A DNA stretch of 64,000 nucleotides from Lysobacter arenosi (lineage in GTDB: Bacteria > Pseudomonadota > Gammaproteobacteria > Xanthomonadales > Xanthomonadaceae). The position numbers were made by a program, and so were the translations under genes. Shown piece by piece: positions 19,588 through 28,805 of this stretch (position 1 is its first letter; each line of letters begins with the position of its first letter). The notes under the pieces are model-generated. The model did no database searches. It was not told the DNA's origin and saw only the letters and a program-made list of their open reading frames with translations. Location: NCBI RefSeq assembly GCF_016613475.2, contig NZ_CP071517.1:2666001-2730000 (forward strand). Reading direction: 5' to 3'.

Positions 19588-19614
19588 CCGTCGCCGCGCG
19601 CACGGATCGACCCC

Positions 19615-21114
19615 ATGAACGGACCCGTGACCACCACCGAGCCCGAACGCCGCCTGCATCCGATGTCGTGGCTGTTCGTGCTGCTGCAGCAGCTCAAGCA
19701 GTTCATCGTGCCGTTGGCGGTGCTGCTGTTCTTCGGTCGCGGCAGCTCTGACAATGGTGGCAGCAACGAGCTGTGGCCGCTGATCGGCGTCGCCGTGCTG
19801 GTAGTGACCTCGCTGTGGCAGTACTTCACCTACCGCTACGGCGTTGCCGGCGATCACCTGGTGGTGCGCAGCGGCCTGCTCGAGCGCAGCCTGCGGGTGA
19901 TCCCGTTCGCGCGCATCCACAACGTCGCCCTGCAACAGTCGTTGCTGCACCGCCTGTTCGGCGTGGCCGAAGTGCGCCTGGAATCGGCCGGTGGCGCCAA
20001 GCCCGAGGCGCAGATGCGCGTACTCAAGCTCGAAGATGCGCTCGCATTGGAAGCACTTGTTCGACGTCGTGGCGCCGCCCCTTCCGCCGATGCGGTCGTC
20101 GATGAGCCCGCTGCCCACACCCTGCTGACCCTGCCGCTGGGCGAAGTGCTGCGGCTGGGGCTGGTCTCCAACCGCGGCATGATCGTGGTGGGTGCGGCGT
20201 TCGCCGGCTCGGCGCAGTTCAATCCCAAGCTCATCCCGAACGTGTTCGAAGCCTTCGGCATGCGCCTGTTCGGCTACGCCGGCGAGCAAGGTTTCGGTCC
20301 GGTCGAATATGCCGCCGCCGGGCTGGCGGTGTTCGCGGTGCTGGTCGGCGCGCTGCGGCTGTTGTCGATGATGCTGTCGCTGCTGCAGTACTACGGTTTC
20401 CAGTTGAGCGAGCACGGTCGCCGGCTCACGGTCGAGCGCGGCCTGCTCGCCCGCTGGCGCACCAGCGCCTCGCGCCGGCGCATCCAGGCCTGGACGCTGC
20501 GCGAAGGCATGCTGCACCGCCTGCTCAAGCGCCGCAGCCTCGAGGTCGATACCGCGGTGGCCGAGGATGGACGGCAGCAGCGCGCACTGCGTGAGCTGGC
20601 CCCGATCGCGACGCCGGCCGCCTGCGACGGCCTGATCGAACACCTGCTGCCGCGCGCGGACTGGCTGCAGCTGACGTGGAATCCGTTGCCGGCGTCGAGC
20701 TGGTGGCGGCTGTTCCTGCCATCGGTGCCGTTCGTGCTGATCGTGTCGGCGGTGCTGTGCGTGCGCTTCGGCGCGTGGGGCCTGCTGGTCCTGCTGTGGC
20801 TGCCGTGGTCGGCGTACAAGGCGCGCCGGCGCGCGCAGCGGGCCGCGTACGCCGTCGGCGAGGACATCATCGCGGTGCGCGAAGGCTGGTGGAACCGGCA
20901 TTGGCGCTTCGCCGAGATCGACAAGCTGCAGGCCCTGCAGCTGACGCGTTCGCCGATCGACCGCCGCTGCGGCACGGCCACGCTGTGGATGGACACCAGC
21001 GGCGCCGGCGCACTGGCGCCGCCGTTGCGCGTGCGCTTCCTGCCCGAGGCGCAGGCGCGGGAACTGTATGCGCGGCTGTCGCGCACGCTGGCGCAGCGGC
21101 CGCTGCGCTGGTGA
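19615..21114 (+). CDS. bPH2-domain membrane protein (YdbT-like, three repeats)
   Basis: 499 residues with paired hydrophobic segments near 20-55, 185-260 and 360-400, each followed by a PH-type repeat: YRYGVAGDHLVVRSGLLERSLRVIPFARIHN, then YGFQLSEHGRRLTVERGLLARWRTSASRRRIQ, then AAYAVGEDIIAVREGWWNRHWRFAEIDKLQAL. This is the usual partner of the YdbS-like protein encoded just upstream. The pair probably forms an inner-membrane assembly; no enzymatic motif is seen. It converges on the minus-strand gene at 21134. Confidence 0.88.
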   Translation: MNGPVTTTEPERRLHPMSWLFVLLQQLKQFIVPLAVLLFFGRGSSDNGGSNELWPLIGVAVLVVTSLWQYFTYRYGVAGDHLVVRSGLLERSLRVIPFARIHNVALQQSLLHRLFGVAEVRLESAGGAKPEAQMRVLKLEDALALEALVRRRGAAPSADAVVDEPAAHTLLTLPLGEVLRLGLVSNRGMIVVGAAFAGSAQFNPKLIPNVFEAFGMRLFGYAGEQGFGPVEYAAAGLAVFAVLVGALRLLSMMLSLLQYYGFQLSEHGRRLTVERGLLARWRTSASRRRIQAWTLREGMLHRLLKRRSLEVDTAVAEDGRQQRALRELAPIATPAACDGLIEHLLPRADWLQLTWNPLPASSWWRLFLPSVPFVLIVSAVLCVRFGAWGLLVLLWLPWSAYKARRRAQRAAYAVGEDIIAVREGWWNRHWRFAEIDKLQALQLTRSPIDRRCGTATLWMDTSGAGALAPPLRVRFLPEAQARELYARLSRTLAQRPLRW

Positions 21115-21133
21115 TCGCGGTTCGGGCGGCGGC

Positions 21134-22183
21134 TCAGGGTCGCCAGTAGCCCAGCTCGCGGCGGATCTGCAGCGCGCGCCACCACGATGACAGCGGCTTG
21201 CGCCGCAGCGTGCCGAGCTCGCCGTTGAGCAGCGCCTCGGTCGCGGCGATCACGCGCGTGGACGAGCGGCCGTCGCGGTAGGGATGGATCGAATCGGCGT
21301 AGGCCGACAACGCGGCGAGCAGCGACGGCTCCGGCGCGAAGGCGCGCTCGAGCATCTGCGGCAGCTGTGCCGGGTCGTCGAAGTCGAGCATGTGCGGCTT
21401 GGGCGCGCGATTGCGGAAAGTCACCACCGGCTTGCGCTGCACGACGAACTCCGACACCACCGAGGTCGTGTCGGCCAGCAGCACGTCGGCGGCGCGCTGC
21501 GCGGCGACCAGCTGCTCGGTTTCGAAGAACGCCGCATTGGCACCGGCCAGCGAGCGATAGCGCGCGAACAGTTCCGGCGGGCACTTGGGATGCAGGGTCA
21601 GCAGCCAGTAGCGGTCGCCCCTGGCCACTTCCGCGGCGATCGCGTCGAACAGGTGCGGGGCCGCGCTCAGGCGTTCGGTGAAAGTGGAGGCGAACATCAC
21701 CACCGGTCGCGAACCTGCCGGCGCGCGCAGGGCCGCCGAGGCACCTTCGTCATCGCGGAACAGCGGATCGAGCTTGGGCCAGCCGGTCTCGACCACGGCG
21801 AAGTGCCCGGCCTGCGCCGCCAGCGCCCGGAACGGCGCCGTCGTCGCCGGACCCTGCGTGCAGTACAGGTCGAACAGCCCGCGCACGCGGAAATGGCCGC
21901 GCTCGTCCGAGCGCTTCTCGACATTGAAGCCATGGAACAGCTGCACCTTGGCGCCGGAAACGAAGGGCGGCACCCAGTTGGCGGCGCTGAACACCGCGCG
22001 CGGTTTCAGCGCGACCGCCTCGTGCAGGCCTATCATTCGCACCGGCGCCGGCAGTTCGGCGCCGGCGGCGCCGTCGACGAACCAGGCGTGTACGCCGTGC
22101 CCCGCTGCTTGCAGCGCCTGCGCCAGCGGTTGCAGGATGGGCAGCGCATAGCGTTCGCTCGCGAACAACAGGTAATCGGCCAT
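21134..22183 (-). CDS. CDP-glycerol glycerophosphotransferase-like envelope glycan protein
   Basis: 349 residues from the ATG at 22183 (the open frame continues into the divergent glycosyltransferase and is not used). It has a GT-B-like layout: an N-terminal Rossmann half (MADYLLFASERYALPILQPLAQAL), then FHGFNVEKRSDERGHF, and the C-terminal donor half with LLTLHPKCPPELF, ADVLLADTTSVVSEFVVQRKPVVTF and HPYRDGRSSTRV. These match the CDP-glycerol:glycerophosphotransferase family of teichoic-acid type, also found in Gram-negative polysaccharide clusters. The neighbours are two GT2 genes and an ArnT-like gene, so a role in lipopolysaccharide core or phosphoglycerol decoration is likely. Confidence 0.8.
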   Translation of the reverse strand: MADYLLFASERYALPILQPLAQALQAAGHGVHAWFVDGAAGAELPAPVRMIGLHEAVALKPRAVFSAANWVPPFVSGAKVQLFHGFNVEKRSDERGHFRVRGLFDLYCTQGPATTAPFRALAAQAGHFAVVETGWPKLDPLFRDDEGASAALRAPAGSRPVVMFASTFTERLSAAPHLFDAIAAEVARGDRYWLLTLHPKCPPELFARYRSLAGANAAFFETEQLVAAQRAADVLLADTTSVVSEFVVQRKPVVTFRNRAPKPHMLDFDDPAQLPQMLERAFAPEPSLLAALSAYADSIHPYRDGRSSTRVIAATEALLNGELGTLRRKPLSSWWRALQIRRELGYWRP

Positions 22184-22259
22184 CAACGCTTCCTCGAATA
22201 CGCCATCGACGCAGGACACGCCGGGCAGGACGCAGCAGGCGTCACCGTCAGCATGCCCG

Positions 22260-23027
22260 TTGTCAGCATGCATTATCGCGTTCAACGAGGCCGACCGCAT
22301 CGGCGACTGCATCGCCTCCCTGGCGTTCTGCGACGAGGTCGTCGTGGTCGACTCGCATTCCACCGACGCCACCGCGCAGATCGCCCGCGACCTCGGCGCC
22401 CGCGTGATCCAGCGCCCGTTCGACGGTTTCCGCAGCCAGAAGCAGTTCGCCATCGAGCAGGCCGCGCATGACTGGGTGCTGTGCCTGGATGCCGACGAGC
22501 GCGTCAGCGATGCCCTGCGCACCTCGATCGAGACCGAGCGCGCGACGGCGTTCGGCGATGCCGCCGGCTATCGCTTCGCCCGCCTGAGCGAGTACTTCGG
22601 CAAGTTCCTGCGCCATGGCAACGCCTACCCCGACCGGGTCCTGCGCCTGTTCGACCGCCGCCGCGGCGGCTGGCGCGGCACGCGCGAGGTGCACGAGGCC
22701 GCCAGCGTCGACGGCCCGGTGCGGACGATTGGCGGCGACCTGATCCACTACCCCTACCGCTCGCTCGAACAGCAGCTGCTCAAGACCCAGCGCTACGCGC
22801 GGATGATGGCCGAGCACGACTTCGCCCGCGGCAAGCGGGCGACGCTGACCGGCCTGGTGCTGTCGCCGGCGTGGCGGTTCTGGCGCGGCTACCTGCTGCG
22901 CGGCGGCTTCCGCGACGGCTGGCACGGCCTGGTCTACGCCTACGTCCGCGCCAACTACGTTCGACAGAAGACGATCATGCTGTGGATGCTGCAGAACGGG
23001 CAGCCGGTGAGTGGACCAGACCGATGA
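22260..23027 (+). CDS. GT2 glycosyltransferase (WaaE/KdtX-like)
   Basis: 255 residues if started at the TTG at 22260, which gives MSACIIAFNEADRIGDCIASL; no ATG or GTG is in frame upstream. The GT2 domain is clear: CDEVVVVDSHSTDAT, VLCLDADERVSD (DxD), then LFDRRRGGWRG and VHEAA. The group includes beta-1,4-glucosyltransferases of lipopolysaccharide core (WaaE). A hydrophobic C-terminal stretch may attach it to the membrane. The stop overlaps the next GT2 gene (ATGA). An ATG at 22253 lies in the wrong frame by two bases. Confidence 0.85.
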   Translation: MSACIIAFNEADRIGDCIASLAFCDEVVVVDSHSTDATAQIARDLGARVIQRPFDGFRSQKQFAIEQAAHDWVLCLDADERVSDALRTSIETERATAFGDAAGYRFARLSEYFGKFLRHGNAYPDRVLRLFDRRRGGWRGTREVHEAASVDGPVRTIGGDLIHYPYRSLEQQLLKTQRYARMMAEHDFARGKRATLTGLVLSPAWRFWRGYLLRGGFRDGWHGLVYAYVRANYVRQKTIMLWMLQNGQPVSGPDR

Positions 23028-23875
23028 ACGCCAATGCCCCGGCGCGCGCCAGCGTCGTCATCACCACCTACAACTGGCCGCAGGCGCTGGAACTGGCGCT
23101 TGAAGCGCTCGCACGCCAGCACACGCTGCCCTGCGAAGTCGTCGTCGCCGACGACGGTTCGCGTGACGACACCCGCGCCATGCTCGAACGCATCGCGCCC
23201 GCCTTCCCGGTGCCACTGCGGCACAGCTGGATCGAGGACCGCGGCTTCCGCGTCTCGCTCGCGCGCAACCGCGCCATCGCCGCGACCAGCGGCGACTACG
23301 TGCTGCTGCTCGACGGCGACATGCTGCCGCACCCGATGTTCGTCGCCGACCACCTGCATGCCGCCGAACGCGGCAGCTTCGTCCAGGGCATGCGCGTGCT
23401 GACCGACGAGGAAGGTCGCGACCGGCTGCTCAGGCATGAAGTTTCCCAACTGGGCTTCTTCGACAGCGGCCTCACCCGCCGCCGTCACACGCTGCGGATT
23501 CCGCCGCTGGCGGCGCTGTCACTGCGCAGCACGCGCGGCCAGAGCGAAAGCGCGATCAAGACCTGCAACCAGGGCTGGTGGCGCGACGACCTGGTGATGC
23601 TCAACGGCTTCGACGAGCGTTTCGAAGGCTGGGGCCGCGAGGACAAGGATCTGGCCGTGCGCGCATTCCATGCCGGACTGGAGCGCCGTTCGCTGCGCTT
23701 CGCCGGACTGGCCACGCACCTGTATCACCCGGAGCGGCACGAGGAAGGCGCGAGTCCCAACGACGGGCTGCTCGCCGAAACCCGCGCCACTGGCCGCGTG
23801 CGCAGCCCGCAGGGACTGGACCGGCACATCGCCGAGTTCGCCGCGCATCCCCTGCCCGACCTGCGCGCCGGCTGA
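23024..23875 (+). CDS. GT2 glycosyltransferase with galactosyltransferase-like C-terminal domain
   Basis: 283 residues. The N-terminal GT-A domain has SVVITTYNWPQALELALEAL, VVVADDGSRDDT and the DxD-like LLLDGDMLPHP. The C-terminal part has CNQGWWRDDLVMLNGFDERFEGWGREDKDLAVRAF, the acceptor-side GT27/galactosyltransferase signature (W-G-x-E-D). It probably adds a hexose to a lipopolysaccharide core or O-unit in the cytoplasm. The ATG overlaps the stop of the preceding GT2 gene; the gene then converges on the ArnT-like gene. Confidence 0.88.
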   Translation: MNANAPARASVVITTYNWPQALELALEALARQHTLPCEVVVADDGSRDDTRAMLERIAPAFPVPLRHSWIEDRGFRVSLARNRAIAATSGDYVLLLDGDMLPHPMFVADHLHAAERGSFVQGMRVLTDEEGRDRLLRHEVSQLGFFDSGLTRRRHTLRIPPLAALSLRSTRGQSESAIKTCNQGWWRDDLVMLNGFDERFEGWGREDKDLAVRAFHAGLERRSLRFAGLATHLYHPERHEEGASPNDGLLAETRATGRVRSPQGLDRHIAEFAAHPLPDLRAG

Positions 23876-23881
23876 TCCGGC

Positions 23882-25567
23882 CTAGCGGCAAGCCACCGCG
23901 GCGGCACCGGGCACCAGCGTCCATCCGCGACGGTTGGCATTGCCCAGGTGCTGCGTCTTGCCACTGTCGATGCATTCGGCCAGGGCCACGTCCTGCACCA
24001 GCAGCCAGCGTGTCGCCGGCGCCTCGCGCTGCCAGGCCAGCCCGCGCTGCATCTGTTCGTCGAAGTCGACCTTGAAGCCGAACTCGGCGACACGGCGGTC
24101 GGCCATCAGCAGGTTCTGTTCGCGCCAGGCGACCAGACCCAGCTCGGCCTGCGGGCCGATGCGACGACCGACCTCGGTCATCAGCCCGCGCGCCGACGAG
24201 GAATCGTTGAGCAGCGGCGCCAATGCCAGGCCGAAACACACCCACAGGCCCGTCAGTGTCGCCAGCATCGCCGCGATCGGACGCGCGCGGCCGAACCACA
24301 GCAGACAGCCGACACAGAAGAATCCCAGTGCCGTGATGCTGGCGGCGAGCGCGGTGGATACGTCCTCGAGCGATCGCTCGGCGACGAAGCGGCGCTCGAA
24401 TCCGGGATCGCCCAGCAACATCGCCAGTCCACCGGCGAGCAGGCCCACGGCCAGCACCGCGCTGAAGCCGAACGCGAGTCGGCGCACGCCCTTGCGCCGG
24501 ATCAGGCCCGGCAGCAACGGTCCCAGCGCCAGCGCCATCATCGGCAAGGCCGGCAGGATGTACATGTCGCGCTTGCCGTTGGGCAGGGTGAAGAACACCA
24601 GCACCAGTGCCCACCAGGCCAGCGGCAACAGGTAGCGCGGGTCGCGCCGACGCAGGCGTCGCCACCATGCCGGGATCGCCCACGGCAGCACCAGCACCGT
24701 CGGCAACCACATCGTCGCCATCACTTCCAGGAAGTACCAGACCGGTTGGCCGTGGTCCCACGACGCGCCGTAACGCTTGGCGGTCTGGCGGATCAGGATG
24801 TCGTCGATGTAGGCGCGGTACTCGGGGCCGGAATTGCCCAGCGCCGCGATCAGCATCGGCACCAGCCACACGCACGCGGCCAGCACGAAGGCGAGCGGAC
24901 CGAGCCAGAACTTCGCGCGGCCGGCATGCACCTTCACGTCCCAGCCGCGCAGCGAGGCGATGCCGGCGGGAATCAGCATCAGCAGCGCGATGAAGCCCAC
25001 GCCCTTGCTGATCGTGCCCAGTGCCGCCGCGGCCCAGCCGAGCATCCACATCGGCCAGTTCGGTCCCTGGCTCCGCGATACCTGCAACACATGGCGCAGC
25101 AGTCCGTAGTTGGCCAGCGTGATCCAGAACACCACCAGCGGATCGATCTGCGCCTTCTTCGCCTGCCAGGTGAACTGCAACGCGAACAGCAGCGCGTAGC
25201 CGGCGTAGATGCCGACGCGGCGCGTCCACAGCCGGCGACCGAGATCGACCACGCACCACAGCGTGCCCAGCGCGGCCAGCAGTGACGGCAGCAGGAAGGC
25301 GATGCGCCAGTTGCCAAACACGGTGTAGGCGATCGCCTGCAACCACATGAACAACGGCGGCTTGTCGGAATACAGCTCGCTGCCGCGATGCGGGAACAGC
25401 CAGTCGCCGCTTTCGATCATGTGCCTGGCGACGAGGGTGAAGCGCGGTTCGTCCGCCGGCCACGGATCGCGAAGACCCAGGCCTGCGCCGAGGACGAGCA
25501 CGGCGATGATCCAGAACAGCGTGGTGTCGTTGCGCCAGGTCGGGCGCGAGGCGAGCGGCTTGAGCAT
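23882..25567 (-). CDS. ArnT-like polyprenol-phosphate-dependent glycosyltransferase (GT39/GT83)
   Basis: 561 residues from the ATG at 25567. Ten or more hydrophobic helices occupy about 15-440, followed by a polar C-terminal domain. The first periplasmic loop carries the catalytic-type PWPADEPRFTLVARHM and the SDKPPLFMWLQA block typical of ArnT and PMT-like enzymes. It moves a sugar from undecaprenyl phosphate to lipid A or another envelope acceptor at the periplasmic face. Whether the sugar is aminoarabinose is not shown; no arn genes are nearby. The in-frame stretch upstream of 25567 enters the inverted repeat. Confidence 0.85.
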   Translation of the reverse strand: MLKPLASRPTWRNDTTLFWIIAVLVLGAGLGLRDPWPADEPRFTLVARHMIESGDWLFPHRGSELYSDKPPLFMWLQAIAYTVFGNWRIAFLLPSLLAALGTLWCVVDLGRRLWTRRVGIYAGYALLFALQFTWQAKKAQIDPLVVFWITLANYGLLRHVLQVSRSQGPNWPMWMLGWAAAALGTISKGVGFIALLMLIPAGIASLRGWDVKVHAGRAKFWLGPLAFVLAACVWLVPMLIAALGNSGPEYRAYIDDILIRQTAKRYGASWDHGQPVWYFLEVMATMWLPTVLVLPWAIPAWWRRLRRRDPRYLLPLAWWALVLVFFTLPNGKRDMYILPALPMMALALGPLLPGLIRRKGVRRLAFGFSAVLAVGLLAGGLAMLLGDPGFERRFVAERSLEDVSTALAASITALGFFCVGCLLWFGRARPIAAMLATLTGLWVCFGLALAPLLNDSSSARGLMTEVGRRIGPQAELGLVAWREQNLLMADRRVAEFGFKVDFDEQMQRGLAWQREAPATRWLLVQDVALAECIDSGKTQHLGNANRRGWTLVPGAAAVACR

Positions 25568-25619
25568 GCGGCGGATGATAACGGGCGCGCGTCGTGACGA
25601 TGTCGGAACAACGTCGGTC

Positions 25620-25715
25620 CCGTCATCCCCGCGCGGGCGGGGATCCATGGACGTGACTCGGACCGTCGGCGATGAAGCCAGGGCCCTTGGGTCCCCGCCT
25701 TCGCGGGGATGACGG
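25620..25715. repeat. Dispersed inverted repeat (GTCATCCCCGCG type)
   Basis: Two arms face each other: CGTCATCCCCGCG followed by CGGGCGGGGATCCA on the left (25621-25647) and the reverse of CGTCATCCCCGCGAAGGCGG...ACCCA on the right (25687-25715), about 40 bases apart. It sits in the gap between rsmB and the ArnT-like gene. A related element is at 48631-48726. Similar short repeats are common in intergenic DNA of this group. Confidence 0.8.
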
Positions 25716-25720
25716 CTCTC

Positions 25721-27046
25721 TCAGCCTTTCCTGCGCAAACGCGCGTAGAAGAACCCATCGCAGCCCAGTTCGCCCGGCAGGCGCTGGCGACCGGCGCCGC
25801 TGGGCCGCCCGAATCGTTCGTCGAGGGGTTCGGCGACCGCGTCCGGCGTGCGCGCCAGGAACGCATCGACCTGCGCTTCGTTCTCGGCCTTGAGGATCGA
25901 ACACGTCGCATAGAGCAGCACCGCGCCCGGCGCGACGGTCGCCCACAGCGCATCGAGCAGGCGCGCCTGCGTCGCCACCAGTGCGGTCAGGTCGGAGGCG
26001 CGACGGTGCTGCAGCACGTCGGGCTGGCGGCGGATGATGCCGGTGGCCGAACACGGCGCGTCCAGCAGCACCGCATTGAACGGCGTTCCGTCCCACCATG
26101 CCTGCGTGTCGGCGGCATCGGCGGCGAGCAGTTGCACGCGATCACCCAGGCGCAGGCGGGTGAAGCCCGAACGCATGCGATCCAGGCGCTGTGCGTCGAT
26201 GTCGAGTGCGACCAGGCGCAGCGAGGCATCACGCTCGAGCAGGTGCGCGGTCTTGCCGCCGGGTGCGGCGCAGGCATCGAGCACGCGCCCGGAAGGCGGC
26301 GCGGCCAACGCCTCGACCACCAGCTGCGCGGAAGCGTCCTGCACGGACGCAGCGCCTTCGGCGAAGCCGGGCAGCGCCGCGACCGCGGCCGGCGTGTCCA
26401 GGCGCAATGCGTCGGGCAATCGCTCGTCGACCTGCGCCTCGATGCCGGCTTCGTGCATGCGGGCACGGTAGTCATCACGCGACTGCTGGCGACGGTTCAC
26501 GCGCAGCCACATCGGCGGCTCGGCGGCGCTGGCGTCGAGGATGGCCTCGGCGTCATCGGGCCAGTCGCGGTTGATCTGATCGCGCAGCCACTTCGGCCAG
26601 TGTGCGTGCGGTTCGCCCGCCGGCAAGCCTTCGCGTTGGGCGCGGCGCAACAGCGCGTTGACCATGCCGGCCTGGTGGCGTCGACCCAGCGTGCGCGCGG
26701 CTTCGACGGTGGCCGCCACCGCGGCATGGGCCGGCAGGCCGAGCGGATCGAGCTGGGCGAAGCCGACGAACAACAGCGCTTTCAGTTCGCTGTCGCGCTT
26801 GGGCAACGGACGCGACACCCATGCCAGCAGCGCCGACTCGAAACGGGCCGGCTGGCGCAGCACGGCAAAGCAGATAGCTTCCACCAGCGCGCGGTCGCGC
26901 GGATCGGCAATGCGCGGCAAGGCCAGCGCAAGCTCGGCCTTCAGCGAGCGGCCGTGATGGAGCACCGCGTCAAGCACGCGTGCGGCGGCGGCGCGCGATG
27001 CGGCGCCGCTGTGGCTGGCGCCGGAAGTCTGGTCAGGGCGTGCCAT
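25721..27046 (-). CDS. rsmB: 16S rRNA m5C967 methyltransferase RsmB
   Basis: 441 residues. The N-terminal NusB-like RNA-binding domain is at about 15-150 ([27 protein letters not shown]). The C-terminal Rossmann methyltransferase has [17 protein letters not shown] (SAM binding), [19 protein letters not shown] with the catalytic or assisting Cys, and LLYATCSI with the second Cys. It methylates C967 of 16S rRNA. It is third in def-fmt-rsmB, 8 bases after fmt, a conserved arrangement. It ends just before the inverted repeat, which may act as its terminator. Confidence 0.96.
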   Translation of the reverse strand: MARPDQTSGASHSGAASRAAAARVLDAVLHHGRSLKAELALALPRIADPRDRALVEAICFAVLRQPARFESALLAWVSRPLPKRDSELKALLFVGFAQLDPLGLPAHAAVAATVEAARTLGRRHQAGMVNALLRRAQREGLPAGEPHAHWPKWLRDQINRDWPDDAEAILDASAAEPPMWLRVNRRQQSRDDYRARMHEAGIEAQVDERLPDALRLDTPAAVAALPGFAEGAASVQDASAQLVVEALAAPPSGRVLDACAAPGGKTAHLLERDASLRLVALDIDAQRLDRMRSGFTRLRLGDRVQLLAADAADTQAWWDGTPFNAVLLDAPCSATGIIRRQPDVLQHRRASDLTALVATQARLLDALWATVAPGAVLLYATCSILKAENEAQVDAFLARTPDAVAEPLDERFGRPSGAGRQRLPGELGCDGFFYARLRRKG

Positions 27047-27054
27047 GGCGGCCG

Positions 27055-27984
27055 TCAGCGCAGGTCCGGGCGGCCGTTGAGGTAATCGGCCGCGGTGATC
27101 GCCTTGCCGCCGTCACGCTGCAGCACGCGGATGCGCAGCACGCCGGCCGCGCAGGCGACATCGAGACCATCGCGCCCGGCTCGAAGCAGGGATCCGGGCT
27201 CTACTTGATGGGGGCCGGCGCCATGGGCTTCGTCCAGCGCGACCGCACCATGCAGGCGCAACCGCTCGCCGGCGACGACGGCCTCGGCCATCGGCCATGG
27301 ATTGAACGCGCGCACCTTGTTGGCCAGCACCGTCGCCGGCTGCGACCAGTCGAGGCGGGCCTCGGCCTTGTCGAGTTTGTGCGCGTAGGTAACGCCTTCC
27401 TCGGGCTGCGGCTGCGGCACCGGCCGGATGTCGGCACGCAGCAGTCCCAGGCCATCGGCGAGCACCTGCGCACCGAGCGCGGAAAGACGATCGTGCAACT
27501 GGCCGCCGGTTTCCTGTGCGCCGATCTGCAGCGACTGCGAGAGCAGCACCGGCCCGGTGTCCAGGCCCTTCTCCATCTGCATCAGGCACACGCCCGATTC
27601 GCTGTCACCGGCTTCGATCGCGCGCTGGATGGGCGCAGCACCGCGCCAGCGCGGCAGCAGCGAAGCGTGGACGTTCCAGCAACCGTAAGTGGGGATGTCG
27701 AGCACCGACTGCGGCAGGATCAGGCCGTAGGCCACCACCACCATCAGGTCCGGCTTCAGCGCGCGCAGTGCGTCCTTCGACACGATCGACTTGAAGTTCT
27801 CCGGCTGGAAGACCTCGATGCCGCGCAGCAGTGCTTCGCGCTTGACCGGCGACGGCGTCAGTTCGCGACCGCGCCCGGCCGGGCGATCGGGCTGGGTATA
27901 GACGGCGACGACCTCACCACGCTGCGAGGCCGCGCGCAGGCACGGCACGGCGAAGTCGGGTGTGCCGGCGAAAACGATTCTCAT
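27055..27984 (-). CDS. fmt: Methionyl-tRNA formyltransferase
   Basis: 309 residues from the ATG at 27984, matching the family start [14 protein letters not shown]. The formyltransferase domain has the catalytic N104 and H106 in [18 protein letters not shown] and the later Asp in [10 protein letters not shown]; the C-terminal OB-like domain follows ([12 protein letters not shown]). It formylates initiator Met-tRNA with 10-formyl-tetrahydrofolate. It lies between def and rsmB. The 80-base gap after def holds a GC hairpin (GCAGGCC/GGCCTGC at 28026-28041). Confidence 0.97.
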   Translation of the reverse strand: MRIVFAGTPDFAVPCLRAASQRGEVVAVYTQPDRPAGRGRELTPSPVKREALLRGIEVFQPENFKSIVSKDALRALKPDLMVVVAYGLILPQSVLDIPTYGCWNVHASLLPRWRGAAPIQRAIEAGDSESGVCLMQMEKGLDTGPVLLSQSLQIGAQETGGQLHDRLSALGAQVLADGLGLLRADIRPVPQPQPEEGVTYAHKLDKAEARLDWSQPATVLANKVRAFNPWPMAEAVVAGERLRLHGAVALDEAHGAGPHQVEPGSLLRAGRDGLDVACAAGVLRIRVLQRDGGKAITAADYLNGRPDLR

Positions 27985-28064
27985 CGGGGATGGGCGCCAA
28001 GTGGGGGTTGGTGTCATCCCGGCGGGCAGGCCGGGGCCTGCCTGTCACCGCGGGAAGGGGTCGC

Positions 28065-28580
28065 TCAGGCCGCGGCCTGGCGCTTCTGCTTGGCCAGCTT
28101 CTTGCGCACCATCTCGCGCTTGAGCGGCGAGAGGTAGTCGACGAACAGCTTGCCGGCCAGGTGGTCCATCTCGTGCTGGATGCACACCGCCAGCAGGCCT
28201 TCGGCTTCGAGGGTCTGCGCCTTGGCGTCGCGGTCGAGGAAGCTGACGGTGATGCGGTCGGCGCGGGTCACGTCGGCGAAGATGCCGGGCACCGACAGGC
28301 AGCCTTCCTGGTACACCTGCTCGCCATCGCGGGCGGTGATTTCCGGATTGATGAACACCCGCGGCTGGTCGTGCTCCTCGCTGATGTCCATGACCATGAA
28401 GCGCTGGTGCACGTCGACCTGGCTGGCGGCCAGGCCGATGCCCGGGGCCTCGTACATGGTCTCGAACATGTCATCGAGCAGCTTCTGGAATTCGGCGCTG
28501 GTGATGCGCGCAGGGTCGACCGGCGCGGCGACGGTGCGCAGGCGCGGGTCGGGGAATTCAAGAATGGGTAGCAGGGCCAT
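28065..28580 (-). CDS. def: Peptide deformylase
   Basis: 171 residues with all three PDF motifs: GIGLAASQ (47-54), EGCLS (92-96, metal ligand C94) and QHEMDH (135-140, two His ligands and the catalytic Glu). The C-terminal Lys-rich helix is normal. It removes the N-formyl group from nascent proteins at the ribosome, and its gene is first of def-fmt-rsmB. It is divergent from the LysM gene across a 225-base promoter region. Confidence 0.98.
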   Translation of the reverse strand: MALLPILEFPDPRLRTVAAPVDPARITSAEFQKLLDDMFETMYEAPGIGLAASQVDVHQRFMVMDISEEHDQPRVFINPEITARDGEQVYQEGCLSVPGIFADVTRADRITVSFLDRDAKAQTLEAEGLLAVCIQHEMDHLAGKLFVDYLSPLKREMVRKKLAKQKRQAAA

Positions 28581-28679
28581 GGCGAATGGGGACAGTGTTC
28601 TGACAGCGAATTAAATGGGGGCGTGTGTCACAACCACAACAAGTAGTGCGATTGTAACCCCGTTGGGGGGCTGCCACGC

Positions 28680-28710
28680 TTGCAACCGTGCGGTTCTTCT
28701 GGGCTATATT
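28680..28710 (+). promoter_or_regulatory. Probable sigma-70 promoter of the LysM gene
   Basis: TTGCAA (28680-28685) and TATATT (28705-28710), separated by 19 bases (18 if CTATAT is the -10). It lies about 95 bases before the LysM start codon, leaving a leader that ends in the ribosome site AGGGGA. Confidence 0.5.
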
Positions 28711-28805
28711 GCCGCGGGGCCCCGCCTTTACCGGCGGATGGGGAAGCTGCCTTGGGGCAGCACGTCACGGGGCCGTCGAACCAGGCTCATTTAGGGGAAA
28801 ACCAG

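Noticed and set aside
18529..20901. 790-codon minus-strand frame over the acyltransferase and bPH2 genes
   Set aside because: Antisense shadow; Gln/Arg/His-rich with no domain pattern.
22481..23875. 464-codon frame as a fused glycosyltransferase
   Set aside because: Its first 180 codons are out of frame with the real first GT2; the true second gene starts at 23024.
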